Shown here: piece after piece, positions 9,640 to 20,436 of the stretch
Position numbering within the stretch: position 1 is the first letter of the stretch
Layout: every line of letters starts with the position of its first letter
Assembly (NCBI GenBank): GCA_022410635.1
Contig: JAJVDF010000857.1
Span: 181,551 to 245,550, forward strand
DNA from: Tretioscincus oriximinensis
Taxonomy: Eukaryota > Chordata > Lepidosauria > Squamata > Gymnophthalmidae
Reading direction: 5' to 3'
DNA length: 64,000 nucleotides
Notes under the pieces: model-generated
What the model was told of the DNA's origin: nothing
What the model saw: the letters and a program-made list of their open reading frames with translations, nothing else
Database searches by the model: none
Position numbers and translations under genes: made by a program

Positions 9640-10469
9640 GNNTCCNGGTGGCCGGGGGNAAATTACNCTTTAAACAACGCTGCGCCCAGTNTAAAAGCTG
9701 CTGATGTCACTTCAGACACGACTTCTGATGAGTCAAGGCTGTTCCTACACTTTCCTCACAGGAGCCATCAGGAAGGAATTCAATCTGGAAAGAATGAACT
9801 CTCCCAACNCNTGGCCCAGTTCAGCCGTTGTTTCCACATGTCACAATTATGGGTCCCCGTAAGCCTTCAAGATCCGGACAAGAGGGTTTTCCATGCAACG
9901 CCCTGCTTCACGTAGGTAAGAAATCCCGAACTACGCCAAAAAACCCCCAGAAAAAGTGTGCGCAAGAGATGGACACAGTCTGTGCTGGATTAGGAAGTTC
10001 TGACCCATCACTTCCTCCATTGCTGCAACTGGAGTCCTTTGTAATTCTGCCAGTGTGCCAGGTTCCCCCACCAGCAGGATCAAGGTTTTGGAAGCTAAAC
10101 ATTTTGCAGAGGCCAAGAGGAAATAAACATGTTATAAACAACTTTATAAACAACTACAGCCGTCTCAAAAGGTGGTTCCAAACCGTGGCTTGTCTTAGGT
10201 ATGGGAAGCAGCTGCACAGTCCTGAAAGCACACCGGCTTTGACCCAGGGCTTCCTTGGTGTCTGAATTATTAGTAAAAGAAAAGGGGGGGGGGGAGTACC
10301 TTGAAAGCCACTGTTTATATGCTAGGACTCCAGTTCATATTAAAGGCTAGAAACTGCACGCCCAAAAGGCGTCCCCTGGCTCTTATTTTGTGTTGTGGGG
10401 ATTCTTAGAGGTCAGTATTGTCTTCCATGCTGTTCAGCGTCTATCTGAAAGTCTAGAATGGTGGGCTTA

Positions 10470-10600
10470 TTTGTTTATTTATTTACATTTATATACCGCC
10501 CTATACACAAGGATGTCAGGGCGGTTAACAGTAAGAAGTCAACATATTAACAATAAACAATAATAAAAAGTCAACAATATAAAGTCAATTTTTTTAAAAC
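10470..10600 (-). mobile_element. L2-type 3' tail, antisense
   Basis: 'gtttatttatttacatttat' followed by 'ataccgccctatacacaagg' and 'tcagggcggttaacag' is the inverse of the L2/CORE-SINE tail ('ccctgagacc...gggtatagggcggtataaat'). Only the tail is present, so L2 and SINE cannot be told apart. Confidence 0.65.
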
Positions 10601-10734
10601 GCAGGTATTGTAGAAGCCAATCCTATTCCTCCTCCTCATTGCTAGTGCCGGGAGAGCTGACGGTGTTAAGTCTTGGGTGAGGGATTGGTGGGGTCCCAGG
10701 ATGCTGCCTTCCTCCCTTCTGGCTTGTAGCACAT

Positions 10735-11100
10735 CAAAGACTAACCAGAGAAAGGTGACGTGAGGTTTTGTAGGCAAGTCTCCTTCTTCAGATGCTAGGG
10801 GACAAATGCTAGGGACAGACTTATGTAGGCCAATGAGTGCAGGAAATCACAACAGACATGTACATGTGGTTGAAGGGATTAACCAATTCAAGGACAGCTA
10901 AAGTGCAGAAGTTAATCTTCTTAAGTGGAGGGAAGGGCCTGGAGGAAAGAGAGGCCACTAGGTAAGAGTGTCGCAGTTAAATATATGCAGAAAAGGAAGG
11001 AGCAAATTGATCCCGGAGTNCCCTTAAAAGGGTGAGAAGTTTANTGATGTTGTAAAATGTATAGTGTNCCAGGAAACCACTGTCTTAATTCAGTCCCTTT
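10735..11100. repeat. Unclassified dispersed repeat
   Basis: 'ctaaccagagaaaggtgacg' and 'ctccttcttcagatgctagg' match phrases near 2.25 and 39.05 kb. The remainder to about 11100 is not recognised. No gene. Confidence 0.4.
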
Positions 11101-11477
11101 TCGATGGACTGGAATTTGTGGATGTCTTCCAATTCTACCTGACCTGGTTTACCCCCCTCAACCACATTTGAGTGTCTGCTGCTATTTCCTGTAATCAGTT
11201 CGCTACATATTGTCTGGGTGCTGATGCTGGGTGTCCAGCTAATTTTTGGAGATTCATTTTCAGTCTCCAGAACTGGTCTGCCCCAGGTCAGTACAGCATA
11301 TACACTCATTCCACAGATTTTAGGGTGTCTACCCCCCTCCTGCCCCCCCCCTCCCGGCCATTTCCCTGGTTTTTTTTATATATATATATATATTTTATTG
11401 AATTTTTCACAAAAAAACAAAACATATCAAAAACAAAACTGAGGAAAATATATTTTGCTGAGGAAAAATAATATTTT

Positions 11478-11850
11478 TTAAAAAAATCACTGCACCACCA
11501 CTAGGGTGCTCTGGCACCTGGGGCCAACTCCTGAAGGCACCCTCCCCTCAGTAAAACATAAAAAATTCTCATGCACTTCAATTTTTTTTNNAAAAAAATT
11601 CCCTGAGCCACCACTAGGGGGCTCTAGCAACTGGGGGCAGATCCTGAAGGCACCCTCCCCTCAGTAAAAAAAANTTCTGGTGCACTCCAAAAATTCTTGC
11701 ACAGTTTAAAAATTCTCACAGATTTCTTGGGCAGGAATTTGCAGAGGTGAATGTATGTTGGTGGGTGATTTGCATATTTATGAATAGGCAAAATAGCATG
11801 AATATTAATTACCCCAGTTTGGGCCTCAGAAAATCTGGTCAGTCTACATC
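11478..11850 (+). repeat. Unclassified dispersed repeat with an internal two-unit tandem
   Basis: Two units carry 'ccaccactaggg.gctct' and 'ctgaaggcaccctcccctca', at about 11493-11570 and about 11610-11690. They are followed by 'tgcatatttatgaataggca' and 'tgaatattaattaccccagt'. The same blocks occur in reverse order and strand at 23297-23515, with only one tandem unit there. No coding sequence; class unknown. Confidence 0.6.
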
Positions 11851-12436
11851 TAAGGGTGTGTCCACATGCTGGTATTTTCATCTCTCCTGGCACTAGGATG
11901 GTGGGAGTGGCACACACTTTAGCAACACTCATGCCACCTCAGTGNTGGGGCTGCATGGAGAAAGGTCTGCCCTGGAGTGCTCTTCCCTGCGGTTCACTGG
12001 GCCGCACNATTGTAACCAGCGCAACATGTGTGCATGGTTCTAAAAACATGTGTAAGTGGCCTGTGCCCGGGAATTCAGTGCGGGGCACATGGGTGAACAG
12101 CGCACATCCTGGAATTTCATGCTGGCGAAATCCTGGGATGTCCGGCCCCAGGTGCTGCCGCCGGGTAAGATCAGCGTCCTCCATGCTACTTTTTGGCAGT
12201 GAAACAATCACCATGGCTGCGTGATAGTTGTTCGCATGCGCCTGGACGCATCCTAAGCAGAGAAGCACTTGTGCTTTTATCACAAGTGCAGAAGCAGCCC
12301 TAGACTAGAATTGGGAGGTGCCCAAGAATCTCGGGCAGCCTACGAGATTGTGTACCTTGCACAAGATCTGAGATCTCACACAGGGATACATGAAAAAGCA
12401 TTAGGTTGCCCCCCCCTTACTCTGGGGACAGCCATT

Positions 12437-12566
12437 TTACGGAAGTGACATCGTTGATGCCACTTCCGGTATTTACTTCCGGGCAATGGCGCCCAAAGTG
12501 ATGTCATGCCCAGGAAGCGGCATAACTTTGACATCACTTCCTGTTGTGCCCAGGAAGTGACATCAT
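12437..12566. promoter_or_regulatory. Cluster of ETS and CRE-like motifs
   Basis: Within 130 bp there are GGAAGTGACATC (12441), CACTTCCGG (12461), ACTTCCGGG (12475), AAGTGATGTCAT (12496), AGGAAGCGG (12512), TGACATCACTTCCTG (12529) and AGGAAGTGACATCA (12552). These are GGAA cores of ETS factors fused to TGACATCA half-sites, in both orientations. The block may be part of a transposon rather than a host element; no transcript start is evident. Confidence 0.4.
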
Positions 12567-13045
12567 AAAAACTCCACACACACTCCGCATGCACCAGACA
12601 ACGTGGGGTTTTCAGGTTTTCAGGCTCCCTGCCTGATATCCGGCTTCTGGGAGCTCCTGAGGCTGTGATAGTCTTGCCTAGGAGTCCTCCCTGTTGATCC
12701 GGTTCTTCGCTCCTTTTCCACCTTCAGTGCGATTCTAGGTCAACCTTTTCACACCACTTCAATACCCGTCGCGACGTTGCTAAATGAGGGAGACTTTGGG
12801 GACCCTTGATTGATGTGTGAAGCATCTCTGGAGTTCTTGTTAGGTGCACCAAGCTGAAGGTGCGCTTGGACTGGAAGCTGTTTCTAGTGACCTGAACCCT
12901 GTGGGTGGCTGGAGGATTTTACTTGCAACAAACGTGTAAGAGAACATCTAACCCAGTGGCTTCAAATCAATGTCCAAGGATGTTTCATCTCAGGGTGTCC
13001 CAAAGACCTACTTTGGGTAAAAAGCCAATCAGCAATTCTGACTTG

Positions 13046-13258
13046 CAAGATAAGAACCTAAGAGGCGCCCTGCTGCATTGGGCCGGAGCCCACCTAGCCC
13101 AGCCTTCTGTCTCCCCCAGAGCCCCCCCAATGGCCCCTGGGCAGCCTGGACAGAAGGAGGCCAAATCTTCCCCTGTTCTCCACGCCCTGCAAAAGGCATC
13201 CCAGGAATCCTGCCTGTGGCTCCACCTCGGAGGAAGCATCAAGACATCCAGCAAGACG
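13046..13258 (-). mobile_element. CR1 3' end, antisense
   Basis: 'aacctaagaggcgccctgct' followed by inverse CR1 tail phrases ('cccccaatggcccctgggca', 'ctccacgccctgcaaaaggc', 'tccacctcggaggaagcatc'). Closely similar to the fragment at 707-1010. Confidence 0.8.
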
Positions 13259-13704
13259 TATTTGGAGCCTAGGAAAACGGAGCAAAATGCCTGTTTATTC
13301 AGGTGTCTTTTCCACATTAAAAATGTTATCTTTGGATATGGGACAAAGATTATGTAACGACTCCACTGAGAGCCAAAGAGCAAGTCTTTGTTTACTGACG
13401 GTAATGTTTACAGAAATGTTAGACTAACCTGTAACTGGGAACTGGGATATTAACAAAAACAGGCTGTTATTATACAGAGACAACATAATATAATTTATAG
13501 GCAGCACTCGACTCTTTTTGAAATCTACTTCAAAACAGTTTGAAAACTGAGAAGACACATCCAAAGTTCCCATTTTANAGTGAAATCATACACACAGAAT
13601 CCAACAGAAAAACTCAAAAATTCTACAGTTGCAAAATCTAACAACAAAACTCTTCCAAATAAATGTAAACAGTTTAATATNTAGTTTTTTTGTTTTAAAA
13701 ACAA

Positions 13705-13975
13705 CAAGAACAAGAACTGGGTTCTTATTCCCCGCTTTTCTCACCTTTCANAGGGACTCAAAGCGGCTTACAAGGATATATTTTGCCCGAAGGCTGACAT
13801 TCTATCCTCCCCACCAGGCTGTGGTGGTTCCTATGTGTCTACTTGCACTCAGTTGCAATTTCTTGCAATTCTTGCTTTCCAATAGCTGGGTTGGCTGGAG
13901 CTACAGGCTAGTGGAAGGTGCTCACCCCTCCCCACGGCCCACACAAGGCCTCCAAACCCCGTGTGCCAGACGAGA
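13705..13975 (-). mobile_element. SINE, antisense (same family as 62128-62440)
   Basis: 'gaactgggttcttattcccc', 'gcggcttacaaggatatatt', 'ccaccaggctgtggtggttc' and 'agctgggttggctggagcta' are the inverse of the SINE at 62128-62440 over most of its length. The adjoining AACAACAAGAACAAG is its tail. The head ends at about 13975. Confidence 0.8.
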
Positions 13976-14124
13976 GGCGGATTCCTTAGCGACTAAGCTG
14001 TCCGTGCCTAGGCTAAAGCAAAATAAGACGAGGCCTAAATCAGGCAAAAATTAAACAGGTTGATACCACTTAATCCTTTTGCCCAGTGTCTGCTCTCCTG
14101 TCTTCATCAGTGGTTGATAATCAA

Positions 14125-14370
14125 GATCCGCAGGGGTACGGTGGTGCAAAGGTTACAAGCTTTAGCACTTCAATAAAGATCCTGGGAGTTTGAGGCCCGT
14201 GTGTCGGCTGTGGAGAGGAGCGAGTGCCCTCTACTGGCCTTGGCTTCAGAATAACCTAGCTGTTCCTATGCAAAGACGTTTGCTAGTAGATAAACAGGTT
14301 CCATCATGGCACAGTGTGGAAGGAATGTAAGCTTTAAGGTGAACAATAACCGTGAAAGCCACTCTGAGTC
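14125..14370 (+). mobile_element. SINE with triplet tail, sense
   Basis: A tRNA-like head ('acggtggtgcaaaggttac', 'gtttgaggcccgtgtgtcgg') is followed by 'gtggagaggagcgagtgccc' and 'ccctctactggcc'. After a divergent middle part comes 'gccactctgagtccctcc', which corresponds to 'gccgctttgagtccc' of the SINE at 62128. The long TCT tract that follows occupies the place of its (TTC)n tail. Confidence 0.6.
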
Positions 14371-14580
14371 CCTCCTCCTCCTCCTCCTCCTCCTCCTCTT
14401 CTTCTTCTTCTTCTTCTTCTTCTTCTTCTTCTTCTTCTTCTTCTTCTTCTTCTTCTTCTTCTTCTTCTTCTTCTTCTTCTTCTTCTTCTTCTTCTTCTCC
14501 TTCTCCTTCTCCTTCTCCTTCTCCTTCTCCTTCTCCTTCTCCTTCTCCTTCTCCTTCTCCTTCTTCTTCTTCTTCTTCTC
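14371..14580 (+). repeat. 210-bp pyrimidine triplet microsatellite (CCT)n-(TCT)n-(TCTCCT)n
   Basis: An uninterrupted 210-bp C/T run: CCT units, then about 35 TCT units, then about 13 alternating CCT/TCT units, then TCT again. All three plus frames are open (poly-Ser, poly-Phe), and the minus strand gives poly-Arg, which is why spurious ORFs appear here. It follows a SINE body and is best read as its expanded tail. Confidence 0.95.
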
Positions 14581-14614
14581 TGCTTCTTACTCCTCAAAAG
14601 CTGCATTTGCGTCG

Positions 14615-14830
14615 CCCCTTAAGCCCGGCTGGTTTTCCTCCTCCGCCCCTTTGGGCCTTATTCCGGCCTTATCCAAGGGGCGTGAGGGGCAGGCGACAGG
14701 GGGGAGGCGGCGCAGGGGCGGGGCCCCCCCCCGGGAAAAACCCCAAAGGCCCCCCCCGAAAACCTCTTGCCCCCCCCCCCCCCCCCCCCGTAGCCACTCT
14801 GGGGATTCAGCAGTCGGCACGCGCGCTCTG
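14615..14830. other. GC-rich low-complexity patch with C homopolymers
   Basis: High-GC sequence with several C and G runs, including an almost pure C run at about 14770-14790. The base calls in such runs are unreliable. No gene or known repeat is recognised. Confidence 0.5.
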
Positions 14831-14989
14831 CGGACCCTTCATGCGGAGAGGACATCGATGTGGAATTAGGCATCCAAATCGGGTTCAATTTAATCAGTTT
14901 AAAGCGTTTTCCGTTCCGTGTTCATGGACGGAGCGTTTGCAGCCTCCACTGTGATCGGCATTAAATTCAAAATGGCTTCAAGAGGACTT

Positions 14990-15215
14990 TCTCCAGGCTC
15001 TGACAAGTTCATGGAAGACAAGAAGATCTGTTGCTGCTAGGATGGATCCCTTGATGCTGNCCCAGGCAGGATCCCTGAAGTCCCATTTGCAGGGAACTGA
15101 GAGCAGAGGAGGTTTTTGCCGTCTTGTGGTNGAGATGCCCGGGAGCGATGGGGGGCCCCCAGGGTCAGACAGGAGGCTGGACTAGAGGGGCCCCATTCAG
15201 CAGAGCTCCTTTGCA
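14990..15215 (+). mobile_element. CR1 3' tail, sense
   Basis: 'caagttcatggaagacaaga', 'ggatcccttgatgctg', 'gatccctgaagtcccatttg', 'gaggctggactagaggggcc' and 'cattcagcagagctcc' match the CR1 tail at 42270-42680. The RT-coding part is absent. Confidence 0.8.
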
Positions 15216-15749
15216 AAGGGTTTACACAAGTTTTGGGACTTCCAAATACTTTGCGAACTTCAGCCAATCCNTTTGGCAAGAGAATATCACTTGCCAGGCA
15301 GTTTGGCGAATCTATAAATTCTCATTCTTTTTTTTTAATATACCATATATAAAAAAATATTTTGGGGAATATGAGGAACCATGACNTCTTGTGCAACAAT
15401 GTATCAGTCTATGAAATGTGCTTTTAGTATGTTTCTTAGCCACCCCCTCCCTACAGGTTGCTTCTGCCCAGGGGAACAGAGGAGCCCCCTGGTCCGGACA
15501 CGTCCAGCCCGGGCCCAGCGTTGGGAGCCAGCAGAGTGATGGGAGGAACAGTCATTTCATTCCTGCCCGCTAGTGAGAAACACCCCAGCCTGGGTGCAGA
15601 AAGCTGCTGAGAAACATTTGGTGAGGATATGGATGCTGCATAGAGAATCCCAAACGNAGGTTTCCAAGCCTGTATTTTAGGGGAGAGCAACTAGAGCAGC
15701 TGCTTAAGGTGCAGAATTTGAGGCCGGAAATTTTTTAAAAATTCCATTT

Positions 15750-15940
15750 CTAATGTGAGTTGAAGCTGGATTTAAATTCTGGGGTGACCACCATTGCCCT
15801 ATGAATAAAAATGCTATTTGCCTAACACTTTTATTTATTTTTTCTATTTCTATTGTGGGTTGAAGTTGGATTTAAATTGNGGTGTGACCAGAGGGCTGGG
15901 TTACAGAGTGTCAACAAAAATGCTGCTTGCTCTGCTTACC
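15750..15940. repeat. Degenerate two-copy tandem repeat
   Basis: 'gagttgaagctggatttaaa' (15755) and 'gggttgaagttggatttaaa' (15858) head two related units of about 103 bp, both continuing into 'gtgacca' and 'aaaaatgct.cttg'. A shorter repeat of 'ctacttgacccc' follows to about 16010. Confidence 0.6.
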
Positions 15941-16089
15941 TGACCCCCAGACTCCTACTTGACCCCCTGGCTCCACCCACCTGTCCACTTCTGCCTCCGC
16001 CTACTTGACCCCTCTGGGAAGAGGACAGGTATAAAAAACACTGAACAGGGGCGTCATACNCCCAAAATACAGCCCTGGAGGTCCATTAG

Positions 16090-16860
16090 AATAGAATATT
16101 ATCAAATCTAAGCCGATCTTCAACCTGACAAAGTTTTCTCTTTNGCATTCATAGCAGGAAGTTACATTCAACCACTAAGACTGAACACCTTCTTGAAGCT
16201 GTCCTTGATATATTTAATAATTTTTAAGTCCTGTGAGAAATACTAAAATAAATCATTTTTTATTAAATCCGATAATGTAATTGTTGAATTCTTTGCACAG
16301 CCCATTGGACAGAAAATTAATTTGGTTCTGAAATGTTGATGCAGCCTTAATTAACTTGACTTCTCTTCCTAAGCCATATTTCCCCCAAGCTAATCCATCT
16401 TTCTGTTCTCTAAATTATTGTTTTGTGNCTGTCAACTGTGAAAGCGAATGCCAGCCTCAAAATCCATTTTGACGTGCTTGTCAATGCGCCCATAGCTGCA
16501 TTCCAGTTGTGTGGCTGGGTGAGCAAATACTTGTGGCAACATAGTTTATATACCTGCTGGAATCACAATCTCTGAAGGCTCTNTGATTGGACAATATTTG
16601 GATGAATTCCAGCGTCTGGAGTGATGTCGTCAACATTCTAAAGCCACGGCCAGGCCTGCAGTGGTTGCCATGNAACCCGGTCCAGCAGAGGAACAGGGAA
16701 GGGGAATGAAGAGTAAGTTAGACTCAGGCTTATTCCACTAGCATATATACAAAATGTGATTTGAATAGGGAGCCAAATGAGAACAGCATTAAGTATGCAA
16801 CTGAATTTGTTATTTTAATGCCTTATAGGGTGGAAGGATGTTCTGCCTCCGCCACACCTC
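16090..16860. other. AT-rich, repeat-poor stretch
   Basis: No transposon family, long ORF or RNA gene is seen. The part 16200-16440 has several TAATTA/TTAATT-type homeodomain-like cores. It is a candidate conserved non-coding element, but this is only an impression from composition. Confidence 0.3.
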
Positions 16861-17194
16861 ACTTGTCCACCTGCACGGCTATCAAATGGTTCTTCCAATG
16901 ACAAATAGAGACAGATGGAAAACATAGTATATTTTTAAAAGNGAAGTAAAATGCAAAGTGTTCCATAACCACTAAAAATTTGGGAGAACACTTGATGTTC
17001 AGAATGGGATTCCATGAAGGAAGTTCTTGTAAAGACAAGGCAGGGGAGGAGAGAAGAGCGGACAGGGAAAGATGATCAGAAATCTCTTTGCCTGCTCCAC
17101 AATAGCTTCTTAGCTTTTGGGTCCGTTTTCTCTTCCAATGGAATGAAAGGGAGAAAATGTCCATCTTCATACCTTGTGGCTGCTGAGAAATGCC

Positions 17195-17470
17195 ACGTGA
17201 ACATANGAACCAAAGGGGAGCCCTGCTGGGTGGGGCCAGAGCCCATCAAGTCCAGCATTCTGTCTCACCCAGTAGCCTACCAATTGCACCTGGGCATCCC
17301 AAGCAGAAGAAGAGAAAACAACCTCCATACCTTTCCTTCTTCCCTTCCTTCCACAAGAGGGGGGCTGCTGAATAGGNCCACAACCCNTCTAGTCNAGCCT
17401 CCTGTCTCCCCCAGTGGCCCACCAAGTGGCCCTTGGCTTCTCAAGCAGACGTAGAAGNCCCCTTCCAAAC
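17195..17470 (-). mobile_element. CR1 3' tails, antisense, two partly overlapping pieces
   Basis: 'accaaaggggagccctgctg', 'gcccatcaagtccagcattc', then a second start at 'ggggctgctgaataggncca' with 'gcccaccaagtggcccttgg'. Both are inverse CR1 3' ends. They abut the 5' truncation of the Ty3/gypsy fragment. Confidence 0.75.
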
Positions 17471-17479
17471 ACAANCCCC

Positions 17480-19173
17480 CTCAATCTCNCTGGTCAGAGT
17501 TTTTCTCTAATTTCGATTTATCTATCCAATAAATTTCTGGGCGGGAGAATTGCCTCGCCGATGCCCTCTCCAGAAAGCCACAGTACTGCACTGACCGTGC
17601 TCCAGTTGAACCTCAGACTGTGCTGTCACCGCAACATTTGGGCATGTGTTCCGTTGTGCTTCAGCCATCAAATCCTTTGTATGGTCTCATCAGGGATGCT
17701 CTTCCTACTGACTCCTGGTTCCTCCACAACAACCATCTTTAGACATCTCCGCCAACCTACCGACTCTCAAGGGTAAGGTTTGTATNCCACTATCCGTTCG
17801 CCCTGCCATACTTGCTCATCATCATAATTTTTCATCTGCTGGACACNTCGGCTTTCTANGCACCTTGGCCCCTATCTGCAAGTCTTATTGGTGGCCTACT
17901 CTCTGTAAGGACGTCTCCATCTACGTGTTCTCTTGCCCTGTTTGCATCCAAACTAAGATCCCCTGATGCAAGCCCCCTGGATTGCTCATGCCCCTACCAG
18001 CACCTACCCAACCTTGGTGTGAGATTACCACGGACTTTCTGGTTGGCTTGCCTTCCTCCCATGGCATGACCACTACCTGGTGTGTAGTTGACCGCTTTTC
18101 GAAGATGGCCCATTTTATCAAAGCTGTACCCACCACACAACTTGCTCGACTTTTTTTGGACAACATTTTCAGGCTGCATGGCGTCCCTCAATGCATNGTT
18201 TCTGATCNTGGACCTCAGATGACTGCTCGCTTTTGGCGCGCCTTCATCAAACTTTTGGGTACTCAATTGGCCTTCAGTTCTGCCTTTCACCCCGATGGAG
18301 AAAGTGAAAGGAACTTGCAGAACATCATATGACTCTTGTGCTCCTATGTTAATTTTCAANGGTCTGATTGGCTCTCTTACCTGTCCCTGTGTGAATTTGC
18401 CTATAATAATTCTGTCCATTCCTCCACAGGTATCTCCCCCTTCGAGGCAGTCTATGGTTCTTCTCTGTCGGTCTTCCCGCCCCTGATCTCTGATGAATCC
18501 CTCCCCCCCTCCCTATCACAATGGTCCAATTCTGCTTCTGCTGTTTGGGACAAGATCCATGACACCCTGAATGCATCTTCTGTCTCCACCAAGCACCATG
18601 CTGATCGCCACAGAGCCCAGCCCCTCCCCTGTTTCTGTTGGCTACTATGTTTGGCTTTCTACTCATAATCTGCACTCTCTTAGGCCCTCCCGTAAACTGG
18701 ACTACAAGTTTGTTGGACCCTTNGAGGTGATCGAGCAGATCAACCCTGTTTCCTTTAGGTTGCGACTGCCCTCTTCCATGAAAATCCATCCTGTCTTTCA
18801 CNNTTCACNTCTCCTCTCTCAACCTCCGCCCTCTCCACTACACTCCACTCAGCCTCCCCCTCCTCCTCCCATCATGGTCGGGCAAGACAAACACTTCGAG
18901 GTATCTGACATCTTGGACTCCTGGTTCTTCCACTGTGAACTCCAATACCTCNTCCATTGGAAGGGTTACCCTGTTACGGATCGCTCCTGGGTCCGCTCCA
19001 CTGATGTTCGCGCTCCCCCTCTCCTCTGTCGCTTCCATTCTGCCTTTCCTGACAAGCCGCACCCCTGACCTCCTCCCTCCATGCCTCCTTCCTGTCATCC
19101 TTGCCCTTTCCTTCTTCTTCCTTTCCTTCATGCTTCCCCTTTGGGTTACCACTCTTTGTGGGTGGGGGGATGA
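17480..19173 (+). pseudogene. Ty3/gypsy chromovirus-type pol remnant (RNase H end, integrase, chromodomain)
   Basis: This is the 3' third of a Pol polyprotein from a Ty3/gypsy LTR retrotransposon. In order, and in shifting frames, one sees: the end of RNase H ('LADALSRKPQ', about 17550); an integrase zinc-binding region with His-His spacing and a C-x2-C pair (about 17815-17950); the integrase core with D in 'TTDFLVGLP' (about 18025), D in 'VSDXGPQ' (about 18205) and E in 'GESER' (about 18297); the 'SPFEAVYG' segment (about 18437); and a chromodomain with 'YLXHWKGYP' and 'SWVR' (about 18950-19000). Chromodomains mark chromovirus-type elements and direct insertion to chromatin. Frameshifts and stops plus loss of gag, protease and RT make it inactive. 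It abuts its own 3' LTR. Confidence 0.88.
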
Positions 19174-19496
19174 TGTTAGGTACCTCCTATTCTATCTTTC
19201 TGCTCTCTGCTTTTTTGTTCACCTTTTCCTCCTCTTTTGAATCGCCCTGTGTGCCGGCGGGAGGTTTTCAGTGCGTGAATTATATCTCCTCATTGGCTAG
19301 TGGATGCCGAGAGGCGGCCCCTCGACTTTGCTTTATAATGTAGTTTCCCCTGTCACTTCCTGTTCTATCTCTTTAGTTACTACCAGAGTTAACTTCTGAC
19401 TGCTGGCTTTATTACTGGACTTAGCTTTTGAATAAACATCCTGCAACGAAACTGTTTATCTTTGTTATTCTTGGATTGAAGCCTGTATTGCTAACA
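19174..19496 (+). mobile_element. 3' LTR of the Ty3/gypsy element
   Basis: Begins TGTTAG and ends CTAACA, a perfect 6-bp inverted repeat in TG...CA format. It is preceded by a polypurine-rich GGGTGGGGGGA (about 19160-19171), as expected at a polypurine tract, though three bases separate them. Inside are a TATA-like TTTATAATG (about 19332) and an AATAAA signal (about 19430). No 5' LTR is present in the window, so ages cannot be compared. Confidence 0.75.
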
Positions 19497-19499
19497 ATT

Positions 19500-20430
19500 A
19501 ATCCTGAAAATGGTCAGTAGGGAAGTCCCAGCAAGGATTTCATGTTCAGTTAAGTGGCCTGGATCGGCTTCCTCTTGAAGCAACAAGGAGACCTTATTTT
19601 AAAAGTTATTGGCAGGTTAATCCTCCCTGTTATTTGGCCTCTGTAATGGAAATATTGCTGTCACATTGATATCTTTTTCCCATACAGCAACAGGGCATTA
19701 TTCTAATTTACTTTTAATTGATTAACTGATTCACCTCTTCATGATTGGATTAAATTTTCAGTTCTGTGGACTCCGGCAGTCTCTGCTCAGTGAACCTGTA
19801 AGAGAGGGGAAAGCCCATACTGGGTATTACTCCAGGAAATATCTGGATTGGGGGTTTGCCATAGTCTGCACTAGCCCTATTCCAATATATACCCCAGAAT
19901 AAGGCTCAATGCAGGAATAAAATCAGAATCATTCAGTCCTGGCTTATTTGTTACTAAAACCTAAGCTGCATCCCATTACAAATTTAAAATTGCTATTTCT
20001 TTTAAACTCGAGAAAACACATTCACNAGTACGTCTTCACTCACTTTCAGTTGTCCTCACTGTTTCTTATTTCCCCGTTATATTTCCTAGTATTCCTGTGA
20101 CATCAAATACCCCATAAGTGATGGCTGTGCTTATTTTACTATAATTCCCACCATTCTCTGAAAGTTGAGAGCCAAGGAGCTTTTTACAGCTAGCCTTGAA
20201 GTCCCGCAAGATTTGCCATGATCACATTACTGAACATCCCCACTAAGCAATCTTTCGTATTTAAAAGAAGTCTGCTGCTTAATCGAGAAAAAAACCTGGA
20301 ACCACAAGCCTTTTTAGCGAGTGGATGGCTGAACATCTGTGGCTACATTTTACATGAAGTTGCTGCCAACGTGCTAAATATCCTTATTGGGGATGGTGCC
20401 TCGTTTGCTTGGTTAGCTAGGAGATATTCT
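19500..20430. other. Mostly unique AT-rich stretch
   Basis: Repeat-poor except for a fragment of the palindromic repeat at 19858-19905 ('gccatagtctgcactagccc', 'ataccccagaataaggctca'). 19520-19760 has a composition like conserved non-coding DNA. An open frame at 20218-20505 runs straight into a CR1 and is not taken as a gene. Confidence 0.4.
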
Positions 20431-20436
20431 ACCATG

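Larger units (their letters stand above)
5442..9870 (+). repeat. Block A: long member of a dispersed mosaic duplication
   Basis: This block reappears in the same order at 39926-41790, but there pieces are absent: about 31 bp near 5580, about 5900-6797, 7245-7685, 7835-8690 and 8830-9337. Block A in turn lacks about 175 bp present at about 40410-40610. Matching parts look nearly identical by eye. Some 'n' bases in one copy are resolved in the other (9640-9692 versus 41554-41606, and 7717-7736 versus 41021-41040). Its parts are an unclassified repeat, CR1, SINE and LTR-like pieces, listed separately. Confidence 0.85.

Noticed and set aside
14306..14954. ORFs of 187 and 200 codons (+) and 90 codons (-)
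   Set aside because: They are poly-Phe, poly-Ser and poly-Arg readings of the triplet microsatellite, open in every frame because of the repeat.
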